The notes: generated by a model not told the origin, from the sequence alone. Shown: positions 7,786 through 17,287, numbered from the stretch's first letter. The stretch: 64,000 nucleotides of DNA from Pedobacter nutrimenti (GCF_003208655.1 NZ_QKLU01000002.1:126285-190284); one strand, 5' to 3'. Program-made: numbers and translations.

Positions 7786-9036
7786 ATGTCTTATTTATTT
7801 ACATCCGAATCTGTTTCTGAGGGTCACCCGGATAAAATAGCAGATCAAATTTCTGATGCTCTAATTGATAACTTCCTTGCCTTTGATGCCGATTCAAAAG
7901 TAGCATGTGAAACTTTAGTGACTACTGGACAGGTGATCCTGGCTGGTGAAGTAAAATCCAAAACCTATCTGGATGTACAGCAAATTGCCCGTGATGTCAT
8001 TAAAAGAATTGGCTATACAAAAAGTGAATATATGTTTGAAGCGAATTCCTGTGGAATTCTTTCTGCAATTCATGAACAGTCACAGGACATCAACCAGGGT
8101 GTAGACCGTTCCAGTAAGGAAGAGCAAGGCGCAGGAGATCAGGGAATGATGTTCGGTTATGCCACCAGCGAAACTGAAAACTATATGCCACTGGCACTGG
8201 ACCTGTCCCATACCCTGTTACAGGAACTGGCCATTTTAAGAAGAGAGAACAAGGAGATCACCTACCTGCGTCCAGATGCAAAATCGCAGGTCACCCTGGA
8301 ATACGATGACAACAACAAGCCTGTGCGTATTGATGCCATTGTAATTTCCACACAACATGACGATTTTGATGAGGAAGGCAAAATGCTGGCAAAAATCAAA
8401 AAAGATCTGGTAGACATCCTGGTACCAAGAATCATTACCAAATATCCTCAGTATGCCCATTTGTTTAATGACAAAATCCAATACCACATTAACCCAACCG
8501 GTAAATTTGTTATTGGCGGACCCCACGGAGACACCGGCCTGACCGGCAGAAAGATCATTGTGGATACTTATGGTGGTAAAGGTGCTCACGGTGGTGGTGC
8601 ATTTTCAGGAAAAGATCCAAGCAAGGTAGACCGCAGCGCAGCTTATGCGACCCGTCACATTGCAAAAAACCTGGTTGCTGCCGGTGTTGCAGATGAAATC
8701 CTGGTACAGGTAAGTTACGCCATTGGTGTAGCTCAGCCAATGGGTATTTATATCAATACTTACGGAACCGCAAAAGTGAACAAAACAGACGGTGAGATTG
8801 CAAAAATCGTAGAAAGCATTTTTGATATGCGTCCTTACTTCATTGAGCAAAGATTAAAACTAAGAAATCCTATTTATAGCGAAACTGCAGCTTATGGCCA
8901 TATGGGCCGTAAACCAGAAACCGTAACTAAAACCTTCAGAACACCTAATGGTGAAGAAAAAGTGGTTACCGTAGAGCTGTTTACCTGGGAAAAACTAGAC
9001 TTTGTTGATCAGGTAAAAAAAGCCTTCTCTTTGTAA
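7786..9036 (+). CDS. metK: S-adenosylmethionine synthetase
   Basis: MetK makes S-adenosylmethionine from methionine and ATP. The 416-residue length and motifs fit the bacterial family: HPDK (residues 14-17), [12 protein letters not shown], the glycine-rich P-loop-like segment [19 protein letters not shown] and the C-terminal YGHMGR. The start at 7786 follows an A/T-rich leader without a Shine-Dalgarno sequence, as usual in this phylum. It is transcribed alone from the promoter at 7593-7624 through a SAM-II-type element, giving product feedback control, and ends at the terminator 9069-9104. Confidence 0.97.
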   Translation: MSYLFTSESVSEGHPDKIADQISDALIDNFLAFDADSKVACETLVTTGQVILAGEVKSKTYLDVQQIARDVIKRIGYTKSEYMFEANSCGILSAIHEQSQDINQGVDRSSKEEQGAGDQGMMFGYATSETENYMPLALDLSHTLLQELAILRRENKEITYLRPDAKSQVTLEYDDNNKPVRIDAIVISTQHDDFDEEGKMLAKIKKDLVDILVPRIITKYPQYAHLFNDKIQYHINPTGKFVIGGPHGDTGLTGRKIIVDTYGGKGAHGGGAFSGKDPSKVDRSAAYATRHIAKNLVAAGVADEILVQVSYAIGVAQPMGIYINTYGTAKVNKTDGEIAKIVESIFDMRPYFIEQRLKLRNPIYSETAAYGHMGRKPETVTKTFRTPNGEEKVVTVELFTWEKLDFVDQVKKAFSL

Positions 9037-9068
9037 GGCAGTTCACCATAAACAGCTGCTTGCTGTAC

Positions 9069-9104
9069 GAAAAAGGGCTGAGTGTAATCATTCAGCCCTT
9101 TTTC
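9069..9104 (+). terminator. Rho-independent terminator of metK
   Basis: GAAAAAGGGCTGA (9069-9081) pairs perfectly with TCAGCCCTTTTTC (9092-9104) over a 10-base loop, 33 bases after the metK stop codon. It has U-runs in both directions. Confidence 0.85.
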
Positions 9105-9183
9105 TTTGTCCATAATTTATGTGCAGTTTTATTATTGTTCAGGGAATACCCAAAAATTACAGGAAGGTCTCCCGGTTTTTACC

Positions 9184-9255
9184 CGGACATTACTCGAATA
9201 TCCTCCGGGTAATGTCCGTGCCAAGTCCCTGTAATGTCCCTGTAAAGTCCCTGTT
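9184..9255. repeat. Inverted repeat followed by four tandem 11-bp units
   Basis: CGGACATTAC (9184-9193) and GTAATGTCCG (9209-9218) are perfect 10-bp inverted arms around 15 bases. Overlapping the right arm are four tandem 11-mers: ATGTCCGTGCC (9212), AAGTCCCTGTA (9223), ATGTCCCTGTA (9234) and AAGTCCCTGTT (9245). The last three differ at two positions only. The element fills the gap between the metK terminator and the convergent exbD. I see no reading frame that explains it. Confidence 0.85.
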
Positions 9256-9275
9256 ATCTGTAAAGAATTCCATGG

Positions 9276-9800
9276 CTATCCCTGCTTCTGGAGATAGGTT
9301 ATTTCTTCCTTAAAAAATTGAGTATCTTCTATCGCATAAGATCTGATTCCCGAAATATTCATTTCATCGAGAACATTGACCAGGTTTTCATATTTCGACC
9401 CTGCAGCGGGCTTCAGGATCACAATCATAAATTTTCCGGGATCCTGGTGGTGCAATGCAAAAACAGCTTTCTGTTGCTGCATCAGCAATTTGCGGATGGT
9501 TTTAAAATCGGCGGTCCGCAGTACTGCTTTTGAAGCCTCTCCCATGTACCAGAAAATCTGATCATTTTTCCCCAGCAGCAGTGTCATAGTCCTGGAAGCC
9601 GGATAAGCCGCCGGGACCGGACTTTCAACAGGCTTTGCGACTTCCATCTGGTTGAATTTAGACAAGGAGGTCGTGAGCATAAAAAAAGTAATCAGTAAAA
9701 AGGCCAGGTCTACCATTGCGGTCAAATCTACTGAAGGGGCTGCCTGCCTGGTTCTCCCATATCTGGCCTTGCCATTTTGGGGAAGATTGAGTGTTGCCAT
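9276..9800 (-). CDS. exbD: Orphan ExbD/TolR family protein
   Basis: This 174-residue ExbD-like protein has one membrane helix (about residues 23-46, VDLTAMVDLAFLLITFFMLT) carrying the functional Asp, and a periplasmic domain. By eye it is a close paralogue of the ExbD at 2140-2691, with the same helix sequence, a LLLGKN..WYMGEAS block and VNVLDEMNISGIR against VNIMDELNITKI. No exbB or tonB lies beside it, so it must use the ExbB encoded elsewhere or act alone. A perfect palindrome lies at 9812-9829, 11 bases before the start codon. Its basic N-terminus and intact Asp suggest it is functional. Confidence 0.88.
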   Translation of the reverse strand: MATLNLPQNGKARYGRTRQAAPSVDLTAMVDLAFLLITFFMLTTSLSKFNQMEVAKPVESPVPAAYPASRTMTLLLGKNDQIFWYMGEASKAVLRTADFKTIRKLLMQQQKAVFALHHQDPGKFMIVILKPAAGSKYENLVNVLDEMNISGIRSYAIEDTQFFKEEITYLQKQG

Positions 9801-9811
9801 ATGCTTGTCTG

Positions 9812-9829
9812 TTTACATCAGGATGTAAA
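9812..9829 (-). promoter_or_regulatory. Palindrome immediately upstream of the orphan exbD
   Basis: TTTACATC (9812-9819) and GATGTAAA (9822-9829) form a perfect 8-bp inverted repeat separated by two bases, 11 bases upstream of the start codon. The size and symmetry fit a dimeric repressor operator or a translation-blocking hairpin. No regulator is identified. Confidence 0.45.
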
Positions 9830-9937
9830 AAACCTGCTGAATCCATAAGCTTTGAAAAACTCCTTTTAATTTTTAGTTTTTTTCTGTTGAAACCATTTCC
9901 TGCTGGTACTGTTTTATAAGTATAAAATCGACCAGTT

Positions 9938-10285
9938 ATGAAAACGCATGTAGATATGAACACCCTGAGCCAGATTCTGGAAAAGTTAAGACAGAAAGGG
10001 CTGGACAACGAAATAAAAATGACTGACCATGGCAAAATGCAGGGGGTTGGCCAAAACAAGATTTATAACCCTGATGACCTGACCATCATTAAAACTTATC
10101 GCTTCGAAGGAGATTCAGATCCGGCCGATAACTCGGTCCTCTATCTTCTTGAAGACAAAGAGGGGCAGATTGGCTATATCCTGGATGCTTATGGAATGTA
10201 CAGCTCTCAGGAAATCGCCGGATTTGATGATTTTCTAAAAAAAATCCCTACCGCCGACAGGGATATGCAGGAATTATTCAGTTAA
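9938..10285 (+). CDS. Small conserved Bacteroidota protein of unknown function
   Basis: This is a 115-residue soluble acidic protein without signal peptide or membrane segment. The central part, TYRFEGDSDPADNSVLYLL, followed by ILDAYGMYSS, matches from memory a small family widespread in Bacteroidota that is often labelled phosphoribosylpyrophosphate synthetase. That label looks wrong, since the protein is far too short and lacks the PRPP-synthetase nucleotide loops. The N-terminal part (residues 7-45) resembles a helix followed by a metal or substrate loop, but nothing catalytic can be named. It is a single-gene unit divergent from the orphan exbD and closed by the terminator 10284-10321. 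Confidence 0.75.
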   Translation: MKTHVDMNTLSQILEKLRQKGLDNEIKMTDHGKMQGVGQNKIYNPDDLTIIKTYRFEGDSDPADNSVLYLLEDKEGQIGYILDAYGMYSSQEIAGFDDFLKKIPTADRDMQELFS

Positions 10286-10321
10286 AAATGAGGCCCATAA
10301 ATTACGGGCCTCATTTTTTTT
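10284..10321 (+). terminator. Rho-independent terminator
   Basis: AAAAATGAGGCCC (10284-10296) pairs with GGGCCTCATTTTT (from 10306) over a nine-base loop and ends in eight T residues. It separates the small conserved gene from the ECF sigma gene. Confidence 0.85.
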
Positions 10322-10443
10322 GACACGCTCCGCCCTTCAAAGGCCCATCCGTTTAAGCAGATATTTTTTTAGTAAAAGTATTCATCAATGCAAACCTAAT
10401 TGATTAATTTTTTATTAAATTCGTTTTAAATATCTAACCAATT

Positions 10444-11031
10444 GTGAACGCTGATCATTCGAAACAGGACGAAGAACTCATCTGTCTCCTTAAAACAGGG
10501 AATGAATCTGCTTTTACAGAAATTTACAACCGCTATTGGGATAAGCTTTACTACATTGCCCATAAGCTACTCAAAGACACGGAAGCCTCAGAAGAAATTG
10601 TCCAGGAGGTTTTCCTGGTCCTTTGGAAAAAAAGGCAAAACTTAAACATCCTTTCTTTAACGCAGTACCTGTCGGCCATGACCAGGTATGCCGTTTACCG
10701 GCACATCGCCAAAGAGAAAAAATACAGTAAACAGGAGAATTCAGAAAACCTCCTGCAGACCGAGGCTGCAGATGAAATAGACCTGGACAATAAAATACTG
10801 CTGGAAATTATTACCAAATTATCCAATAAGTTACCGGAAAAATGCAGGCTTGTATTCCAGTACAATAAAATCCAGGACCAATCCTTGCAGGAAGTTGCCC
10901 AGCAGCTAAACATTACTCAAAAGACAGCAGAGGCACATCTGACCAAGGCCCTAAGGGTCATTCGGGCAAATTTTGGTGATGTAACCCACTTGGGCTATGT
11001 CCTGATTTCCTTTCTGTTCCTAAAAAAATAA
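10444..11031 (+). CDS. ECF RNA polymerase sigma factor
   Basis: The 195-residue sigma-70 family ECF factor has region 2 (about residues 23-92, including AFTEIYNRYWDKLYYIAHKL and EEIVQEVFLVLWKKR) and region 4 (about 128-180, LPEKCRLVFQYNKIQDQSLQ and a helix-turn-helix). The start is GTG at 10444; no ATG lies at a sensible position before region 2. A hydrophobic tail (LGYVLISFLFLKK) is common in Bacteroidota ECF factors paired with FecR anti-sigmas. It is followed 90 bases later by fecR and then by an STN-containing SusC. This is the standard layout in which receptor occupancy is signalled through FecR to free the sigma factor, which then transcribes the susCD operon. Confidence 0.93.
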   Translation: MNADHSKQDEELICLLKTGNESAFTEIYNRYWDKLYYIAHKLLKDTEASEEIVQEVFLVLWKKRQNLNILSLTQYLSAMTRYAVYRHIAKEKKYSKQENSENLLQTEAADEIDLDNKILLEIITKLSNKLPEKCRLVFQYNKIQDQSLQEVAQQLNITQKTAEAHLTKALRVIRANFGDVTHLGYVLISFLFLKK

Positions 11032-11121
11032 GCTTTCCAATCTTTTTAAAAAAATCTTCCTTTTACACTAAGGGTATTCTGTCCTGCTTTGACTCTATAG
11101 AGATATACGGCCAAATAAAAC

Positions 11122-12090
11122 ATGAACAAACAAGAACTGCAGCTTTTAGCGCAAAAGTACCTGGAAGGAAAAGCCTCTGAAGAAGAAAAGCGTTTGCTGA
11201 ATCAATGGTACGACACCACAAATGATGGTTGGGTAGAATATGTAAACACCAATACGCCGGAAACAGAAGAAGAGGTCAGACAACGTATTCTAAACAGCAT
11301 AAAGCAACAAATGCCGGTGGGGGAAGCAAAGAAATCTTTTGTTGCTTTTAAAAGGCTATTCACCGGCAGCATTTCTGCAGCCGCTGCGGTGTTACTTGTT
11401 TTTTTTGGCTGGCAGCTGTTTCTTAAAGAGAAGAGCAGTACACCTCAACTGGTCGAGGTACCTTCGAGTAAAATTGTAGAAATTATTTTGCCAGACAGCT
11501 CTAAAGTTTGGCTCAATGAAGGCTCTGTTTTTAAATATCCTAAAAAATTCCATGCTCAGAACCGTACGGTTGAATTACTGGAGGGCAGGGCTTATTTTGA
11601 AATCAAGCATCAGGCAAAACAACCCTTTATTGTAAAAACCAATACGTTAAATGTAACTGTATTGGGCACCTCCTTTGATGTCAGGGCCTATCATAATGAA
11701 GGCAAAACCAAAGTCAGTGTAGTTACAGGGAAGGTAGGCATCACCCTTAAAGAAGACGCCAAAACTCCGGCAGTAATGCTCCTTCCGCGTCAGGAAGCCA
11801 CGCTGAACAAATTAAGCAATCAATTAATAAAAGCCCCTGTTAAAGAAATAGCCGTTAACGCATGGTGTAAAAGTCAGCTGGTGTTTGAACAGGAAGATTT
11901 AGGAAATATTTTTAAAGTCCTGGAAAAAAAATACAATACCAAAATATCCGTCAACAATAAAAAACTGCTTAATGAACACATTTCCATTACCCTGGGCAAC
12001 CAACCCCTGGATTCGGTCATGCGCATCTTAAGTTTCACCAAACATTTTAAATATCAAATGGCCAATGACAGCATTTCTGTAATAAGATAA
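11122..12090 (+). CDS. FecR-family anti-sigma factor
   Basis: This 322-residue protein has a cytoplasmic N-terminal sigma-binding region (about residues 1-80), one membrane helix (about 84-100, ISAAAAVLLVFFGWQLF), a periplasmic FecR domain (about 118-215, containing EIILPDSSKVWLNEGS and VLGTSFDVRAY) and a C-terminal DUF4974-like domain (about 255-322). The last domain probably contacts the STN domain of the SusC encoded next. Substrate binding at that receptor would release the ECF sigma at 10444. The gene lies between its sigma factor and its receptor, which is strong context for the pairing. Confidence 0.93.
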   Translation: MNKQELQLLAQKYLEGKASEEEKRLLNQWYDTTNDGWVEYVNTNTPETEEEVRQRILNSIKQQMPVGEAKKSFVAFKRLFTGSISAAAAVLLVFFGWQLFLKEKSSTPQLVEVPSSKIVEIILPDSSKVWLNEGSVFKYPKKFHAQNRTVELLEGRAYFEIKHQAKQPFIVKTNTLNVTVLGTSFDVRAYHNEGKTKVSVVTGKVGITLKEDAKTPAVMLLPRQEATLNKLSNQLIKAPVKEIAVNAWCKSQLVFEQEDLGNIFKVLEKKYNTKISVNNKKLLNEHISITLGNQPLDSVMRILSFTKHFKYQMANDSISVIR

Positions 12091-12126
12091 CCTAAACCCG
12101 ACTTAGCAGCTAAGGGAGGAAAATAA

Positions 12127-12149
12127 CCGGGAACACCAGGTGCCCCCGG
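12127..12149 (+). other. Stem-loop in the susC leader
   Basis: CCGGG (12127-12131) pairs with CCCGG (12145-12149), and inside it CACC (12134-12137) pairs with GGTG (12139-12142). The two helices are separated by symmetric two-base internal gaps. It lies about 80 bases before the SusC start at 12230. There is no U-run, so it is not a terminator. It could mark a structured leader or a protein-binding site. Confidence 0.4.
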
Positions 12150-12229
12150 AAATGATTTAGCCACTGTGTATATGCTTGAGACCCATAAACAGCAGGCTAC
12201 AGTTTAACCGAATTAAACCTATAACAAAT

Positions 12230-15200
12230 ATGATAAATTTTTACGGCAAAGCATTGCCTATATTCCGAAAATGCATGCGCATTTCTACAATTATAATTGG
12301 CATACAGATGTGTTTTACAACACTATTGGCAGCTAAGGCTACAAAAGCCCAGGAAATGAACTTTAGATTAACCAAGGCAAGTGTTAAACAAATTTTTAAA
12401 AAAATTGAACAACAGGCCAATGTTACCTTTGTTTATGATGAGCAGGTCATTAATGAATTGCCATCCCTTAGTTTAAATGTAAGAAAACAACCCCTTTCTG
12501 AAGTACTCAGCCAACTGCAGGGCAAAACCTCGCTGCAGTTTAAATTGGTAGGGAATTATATTGGTGTTGCACAAAATAATGAAAGTATGCCTTCGTTAAC
12601 GGCTAATGTTAATTTCATCAGCATTAACGGAACGGTTAACGATGCCAGTGGCAAATCGCTTCCTGGAGTAACCATATTTGTCAAGGGAACAAAAGTTGGC
12701 ACACAAACAGATGCAAACGGCCGTTTCAGCTTACAGGCAAACATAGGCGATATTTTAGTCCTTACCTATATTGGCTACGCGACAAAAGAAGTTCCTGTAA
12801 GTTCTTCTAGTATGAGCATTACACTTACCGAAGACTCCAAATTACTTGGTGAGGTTGTCGTTACCGCATTAGGCATAAAAAAATCAGAGAAATCCATTAC
12901 CTATTCCACCCAGCAAATCTCCGGATCAGAACTGACCCGCGCTAAAAGTGATAACCTGATGAATTCTTTAAACGGTAAAATTGCCGGGGTCACTATTTCT
13001 CCAAGTGCATCAGGCGTAGGTGGCTCAGCAAAAGTAATCCTCAGGGGTAATAAATCTGCGGGGGGAAACAACCAACCCCTATACGTTATTGACGGGGTTC
13101 CAATTTCGAATGGCTCCAATGCCAATGGTCAGCCCAACACCACTTTTGGAAGTAATGTTGGCCAGGGCCCCATTAACGGTCAGGTCAGTCCAAGCCAGGA
13201 TGGTGGAGATGGGATATCTAACCTAAACCCGGACGACATCGAAAGCATTACAGTGTTAAAAGGAGCTTCTGCAGCGGCACTTTATGGTAGTCAGGCGCAA
13301 AACGGGGTTATTTTAATCACTACAAAAAAAGGAAAGGCCGGAAAAACCCAAATTAACTTTTCCTCCTCTTTAACCATAGATAAAATTGCCTACAAACCCG
13401 CTTTTCAAAACAGTTACGGACAAACCCCAAAAGGAGCGGATTCCTGGGGAGCCAACATAAATTCCCCTCAGGATAATGTTTCCAATTTTTTCCAGACCGG
13501 AAGAAATTTTACCAATTCCATTAATCTTTCCGGCGGTACCGAGATTGCCCAGTCTTATTTCTCCTATGCAAATACGACTGCCAGAGGTGTGCAGCCAGGC
13601 AATAAATTATCACGCCACAATGTAAACTTCCGGGAAACCGGGCATTTTCTGGACAATAAATTAACCGTTGATGCCAACGTCAATTACATTACACAAAAAA
13701 TAGATAACAGTCCGGGCCTGGGATTTTATTTAAATCCACTGACCGGGTTATATTTATTTCCAAGAGGAAGAGACATTAGCCCATACAAAGATCAGTTTGA
13801 ACTTCCTCCTGTAAAATTTGGGAACGGGGCACCTATACAGAACTGGCCATTCAATGAAGACATCCAACAAAATCCATGGTGGGTGACCAATAGAAATGTC
13901 AACCAGGCAAAACGCAACCGGATCTTATTAAATGCGAGCATTAAATATGAAATCACCCCGTGGCTGAATGTTCAGGCAAGGGGAAATATCGATCGTTTTA
14001 CAGATGTATATGAGCAAGACCTCTATGCAAGTACCAGCGCTGTTCTGGCAAAAGCAAACGGGCAATTGCTGCTGAGCAACCAGACCACGGAACAAAAATA
14101 TGCAGATTTGTTGTTAACCTTTACCGTTCCCAATAAATCAGATATAAAAATTGACGGTGTCCTGGGAAGCAGCATTACAGATGCCAGCACCTACGGACAG
14201 CTCATTGGTCCAGATGCCAGCAATAATTATTCACAACCAGGTTTAACTGTACCAAATGTATTCTTACCGGAAAACATTGCAACTGTTAACGGAGGCCCGC
14301 CGATTACGACCCTGCCCAATAATCATAACCAGATCCAGTCTGTATTTGCAAACGGAAATATTTCCTATAAAACCTGGGCTTTTTTAACCCTGACCGCAAG
14401 AAATGACTGGTCTTCTAACCTGGCCTTCACTCCGAACAACTCTTATTTCTATCCTTCGGCCGGTTTATCTTTTATTTTAAACCAAATGTTCACCCTTCCT
14501 AAAGCCATCTCTTATGCAAAAATCAGAGGTACTTATGCCCAGGTTGGTAACACCGTGCCAAATTATGTGACCAATCCATTGACCCATCTGGGAATTGGCG
14601 GAGGGGTTGTTTTAAATTCTGTAGCACCCTTCCCGGAACTAAAACCCGAGAAAACAACTTCTTTTGAGCTCGGAACCGATCTCCGTTTTCTGGAAGATAA
14701 ACTTAGCCTGAGCTTCACTTATTATAAATCCAACACTAAAAACCAATTTATACAGATCATCCCTTCTACTGTGACCACATTTTCACAGGGCTATGTAAAT
14801 GCTGGAAATATTCAAAACTCTGGTATTGAATTTATGCTGGGTTATGATGTCATCAAAAATTCGACATTTACCTGGACAAGCTCCATAAACGGTTCTGCAA
14901 ATAAAAACAAGGTAATTGATGTCGATTCAAAAGATGGCATCAACAAGTTTATCATTACCCCTAACCGGAACAATACCTATGAATCTGTATTAGCGACAGG
15001 AGGCTCTTTTGGTGATATTTATGGGGTCACTTTTCAACGGGATGCTCAAAACAGAATTTTAATTGGCAGCAACGGAACACCACTGGTAAATGACGGATAC
15101 CATTATATTGGAAACCCAAATCCGAAGTTCCAACTCGGCTGGAACAACAGCTTCGAATACAAAGGGTTCAGGTTCAGCTTCCTGGTCGATGGAAAATTTG

Positions 15201-15637
15201 GAGGACAGGTTTTATCCTTAACTCAGGCAGTGATGGATAAATACGGTGTTTCTAAGGTAACAGGTGAAGCGAGAGACCAGGGAAGTGTGCTCATCAATGG
15301 CGTAAATGCAACTACAGGTGAAGCCATCAATAGTGTTGATCCAAAAAAATGGTATACCAGTGTTGGTGGCCGGGATGGAATTACAGAAAATTATATTTAT
15401 AGTGCAACGGTAGTCCGTTTAAGAGAAGCTTCTTTGGGTTATACTTTTCCAGTAAAAAAAGGAGCCTTTAAAAGTGTAAGACTCTCTTTAATTGGAAGGA
15501 ACCTTTTATACTTCCACAAGAAAGCACCATTTGATCCTGAAGTAACGATGTCAACAGGAAACGGGCTTTCAGGAGTCGATGTTTTCAGCCAGCCTGCCAC
15601 ACGTAATTTTGGCTTCAATCTGAATGTTACGCTATAA
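12230..15637 (+). CDS. SusC/RagA TonB-dependent receptor with STN signalling domain
   Basis: This outer-membrane receptor of about 1135 residues carries a signal peptide, an STN domain (about residues 45-110; FRLTKASVKQIFKKIEQQAN), a carboxypeptidase-regulatory-like beta domain (about 130-210; GKSLPGVTIFVKGTKVGTQT), a plug domain with LYVIDGVPISNG and ITVLKGASAAALYGSQ, and a beta-barrel. The STN domain marks it as a transducer that talks to the FecR protein encoded upstream. I prefer ATG 12230 to the in-frame TTG at 12176, because the signal peptide follows it. It precedes a SusD lipoprotein and a GH20 hexosaminidase, so the ligand is probably a chitin- or GlcNAc-containing oligosaccharide, by inference. 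Confidence 0.93.
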   Translation: MINFYGKALPIFRKCMRISTIIIGIQMCFTTLLAAKATKAQEMNFRLTKASVKQIFKKIEQQANVTFVYDEQVINELPSLSLNVRKQPLSEVLSQLQGKTSLQFKLVGNYIGVAQNNESMPSLTANVNFISINGTVNDASGKSLPGVTIFVKGTKVGTQTDANGRFSLQANIGDILVLTYIGYATKEVPVSSSSMSITLTEDSKLLGEVVVTALGIKKSEKSITYSTQQISGSELTRAKSDNLMNSLNGKIAGVTISPSASGVGGSAKVILRGNKSAGGNNQPLYVIDGVPISNGSNANGQPNTTFGSNVGQGPINGQVSPSQDGGDGISNLNPDDIESITVLKGASAAALYGSQAQNGVILITTKKGKAGKTQINFSSSLTIDKIAYKPAFQNSYGQTPKGADSWGANINSPQDNVSNFFQTGRNFTNSINLSGGTEIAQSYFSYANTTARGVQPGNKLSRHNVNFRETGHFLDNKLTVDANVNYITQKIDNSPGLGFYLNPLTGLYLFPRGRDISPYKDQFELPPVKFGNGAPIQNWPFNEDIQQNPWWVTNRNVNQAKRNRILLNASIKYEITPWLNVQARGNIDRFTDVYEQDLYASTSAVLAKANGQLLLSNQTTEQKYADLLLTFTVPNKSDIKIDGVLGSSITDASTYGQLIGPDASNNYSQPGLTVPNVFLPENIATVNGGPPITTLPNNHNQIQSVFANGNISYKTWAFLTLTARNDWSSNLAFTPNNSYFYPSAGLSFILNQMFTLPKAISYAKIRGTYAQVGNTVPNYVTNPLTHLGIGGGVVLNSVAPFPELKPEKTTSFELGTDLRFLEDKLSLSFTYYKSNTKNQFIQIIPSTVTTFSQGYVNAGNIQNSGIEFMLGYDVIKNSTFTWTSSINGSANKNKVIDVDSKDGINKFIITPNRNNTYESVLATGGSFGDIYGVTFQRDAQNRILIGSNGTPLVNDGYHYIGNPNPKFQLGWNNSFEYKGFRFSFLVDGKFGGQVLSLTQAVMDKYGVSKVTGEARDQGSVLINGVNATTGEAINSVDPKKWYTSVGGRDGITENYIYSATVVRLREASLGYTFPVKKGAFKSVRLSLIGRNLLYFHKKAPFDPEVTMSTGNGLSGVDVFSQPATRNFGFNLNVTL

Positions 15638-15662
15638 GTATTCACCCTCAAAAAAAAAATCG

Positions 15663-17270
15663 ATGAAAACTCACTATATAATGTCCCTTCAGAATGGATA
15701 CAAACACCTTCTGATTGTACTAATGGCTTTGTTTATATGTACCTTTACCGCCTGCAAAAAGGACTTTGAAAAATACAATACAGACAATACAGGGCTAAAA
15801 AACGGCCAGTTTCAGATTGGCCTGGTTTACCCGAACATCCAGGCTTCAATTTTTGGTCTGGAAGGCCCTTACCAACTTGCGCAAAACCTAAGTGCAGATT
15901 GTTATTCAGGCTATATGATGTCTCCAAATCCTTTTCGGGGAAACATTAATAACCTCAATTATAGTCTGGTCGATGGATGGAATTCCAGAAGTTTTATAGA
16001 TTCCTATACCACAACCCTGTTTTCCATCAACGCCATTGCAAAAGCTGGCACCAGGACTTCAGCTCCTGACTTCTGGGGCATTGCACTTATCTTAAAAGTA
16101 GAAGCTTTCCACAGAATGACTGACAAATTTGGCCCCATCGCTTATTCTGCCGCAGGAAATACGATTGTAAATACGCCTTATGATAGCCAGCAAAATGTTT
16201 ACCAGCAGTTCTTTCTGCAACTGGACACCGCGGTGAACAACCTTAACACTTTTATAAAGGCCAATCCCGGCAAAACACCTTTTGCTGCTTATGATCTGGT
16301 TTATAGTGGAGATTATACCAGATGGGTAAAATTCGCCAACTCCCTGAGGCTAAGGCTGGCCATGCATATTGTAAAAGCAGATGCCCCGACCGCACAGGCA
16401 CAGGCCCAAAAAGCAATTGATCCGACAAATGGTGGTGTAATGACTGTAAATTCAGATAATGCAGGCATTTCAGGCGGAGGTTATCACAATCCGCTGAATG
16501 TTATTACCACCAGTTGGACAGACATTAGCGCCGGTGCCGCCCTTGAGTCTTATCTGGTGGGTTATCAGGACCCCAGAACCTCTGCTTATCTGTTGCCCGC
16601 AACAGATCCAAAATTTACCGGACAATATAAAGGCATCCGAATTGGGTCTAATGTGACAGCGAAACCTGGTTACAATGGTTTTTCTACGTTAAATTTTAAC
16701 ACCATTGTTGGTTTAAATTCACCAATGATGATGATGAATGCTGCAGAAGTCTGGTTCCTGAAAGCAGAAGCTGCATTGCGCGGATGGACGGGATTTGGGG
16801 ATCCTCAAAGTAATTACAATACCGGTATACAAACTTCAATGAACCAATGGGGCGCCAGTGGCAGCACTTATATTAATGATGCCAGCAGCCTTCCAACGGG
16901 TTATGTAGATCCTTTAAATTCAGACAACAACTCCAATCCGGTATCCACCATTACCATAAAATGGAACAGTGCGGCCACTCCTGAGGTAAACCTGGAACGC
17001 ATCATCACACAAAAATGGCTCGCTATGTTTCCTGAAGGCCAGGAAGCCTGGACTGAATACCGCAGGACCGGTTACCCTAAATTGTTCCCTGTGGTGAACA
17101 ACAACAGCAACAACACCATCAGCACTACTATACAGATCCGCAGGTTGCCTTATCCTTCCGATGAGTATTCAACCAATGGTACGGAAGTGAAAAAGGCGGT
17201 ACAACTGCTGGGAGGAAATGATAATGGAGGAACAAGGGTATGGTGGGATGTCAATAAACCTAATTTTTAA
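15663..17270 (+). CDS. SusD/RagB-like surface lipoprotein (SusD-like_2 type)
   Basis: SusD proteins cap the SusC barrel and bind glycans at the cell surface. This 535-residue copy has a lipoprotein signal ending in Phe-Thr-Ala-Cys (Cys31), then KKDFEKYNTDN, the typical N-terminus of the SusD-like_2 (PF12771) group, and TPR-type helices. The C-terminal part has ITQKWLAMFPEGQEAWTEYR, diagnostic of the group. I chose ATG 15663 because it gives the signal peptide; an upstream in-frame codon at 15624 would overlap susC. It lies 25 bases after susC, forming a translationally close pair, and is followed by a terminator hairpin at 17288-17314. Confidence 0.92.
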   Translation: MKTHYIMSLQNGYKHLLIVLMALFICTFTACKKDFEKYNTDNTGLKNGQFQIGLVYPNIQASIFGLEGPYQLAQNLSADCYSGYMMSPNPFRGNINNLNYSLVDGWNSRSFIDSYTTTLFSINAIAKAGTRTSAPDFWGIALILKVEAFHRMTDKFGPIAYSAAGNTIVNTPYDSQQNVYQQFFLQLDTAVNNLNTFIKANPGKTPFAAYDLVYSGDYTRWVKFANSLRLRLAMHIVKADAPTAQAQAQKAIDPTNGGVMTVNSDNAGISGGGYHNPLNVITTSWTDISAGAALESYLVGYQDPRTSAYLLPATDPKFTGQYKGIRIGSNVTAKPGYNGFSTLNFNTIVGLNSPMMMMNAAEVWFLKAEAALRGWTGFGDPQSNYNTGIQTSMNQWGASGSTYINDASSLPTGYVDPLNSDNNSNPVSTITIKWNSAATPEVNLERIITQKWLAMFPEGQEAWTEYRRTGYPKLFPVVNNNSNNTISTTIQIRRLPYPSDEYSTNGTEVKKAVQLLGGNDNGGTRVWWDVNKPNF

Positions 17271-17287
17271 TTGTATGACGCTCGAAG

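Noticed and set aside
9119..9313. 64-codon frame over the 11-bp tandem repeats
   Set aside because: The frame is a product of the repeats and has no start context; it overlaps the end of exbD on the other strand.
12176..12229. TTG start for the STN-type SusC
   Set aside because: It adds 18 polar residues before the signal peptide; ATG at 12230 directly begins it.
15624..15662. Upstream start for the SusD at 15663
   Set aside because: It would overlap the susC end by 14 bases and add charged residues before the lipoprotein signal.
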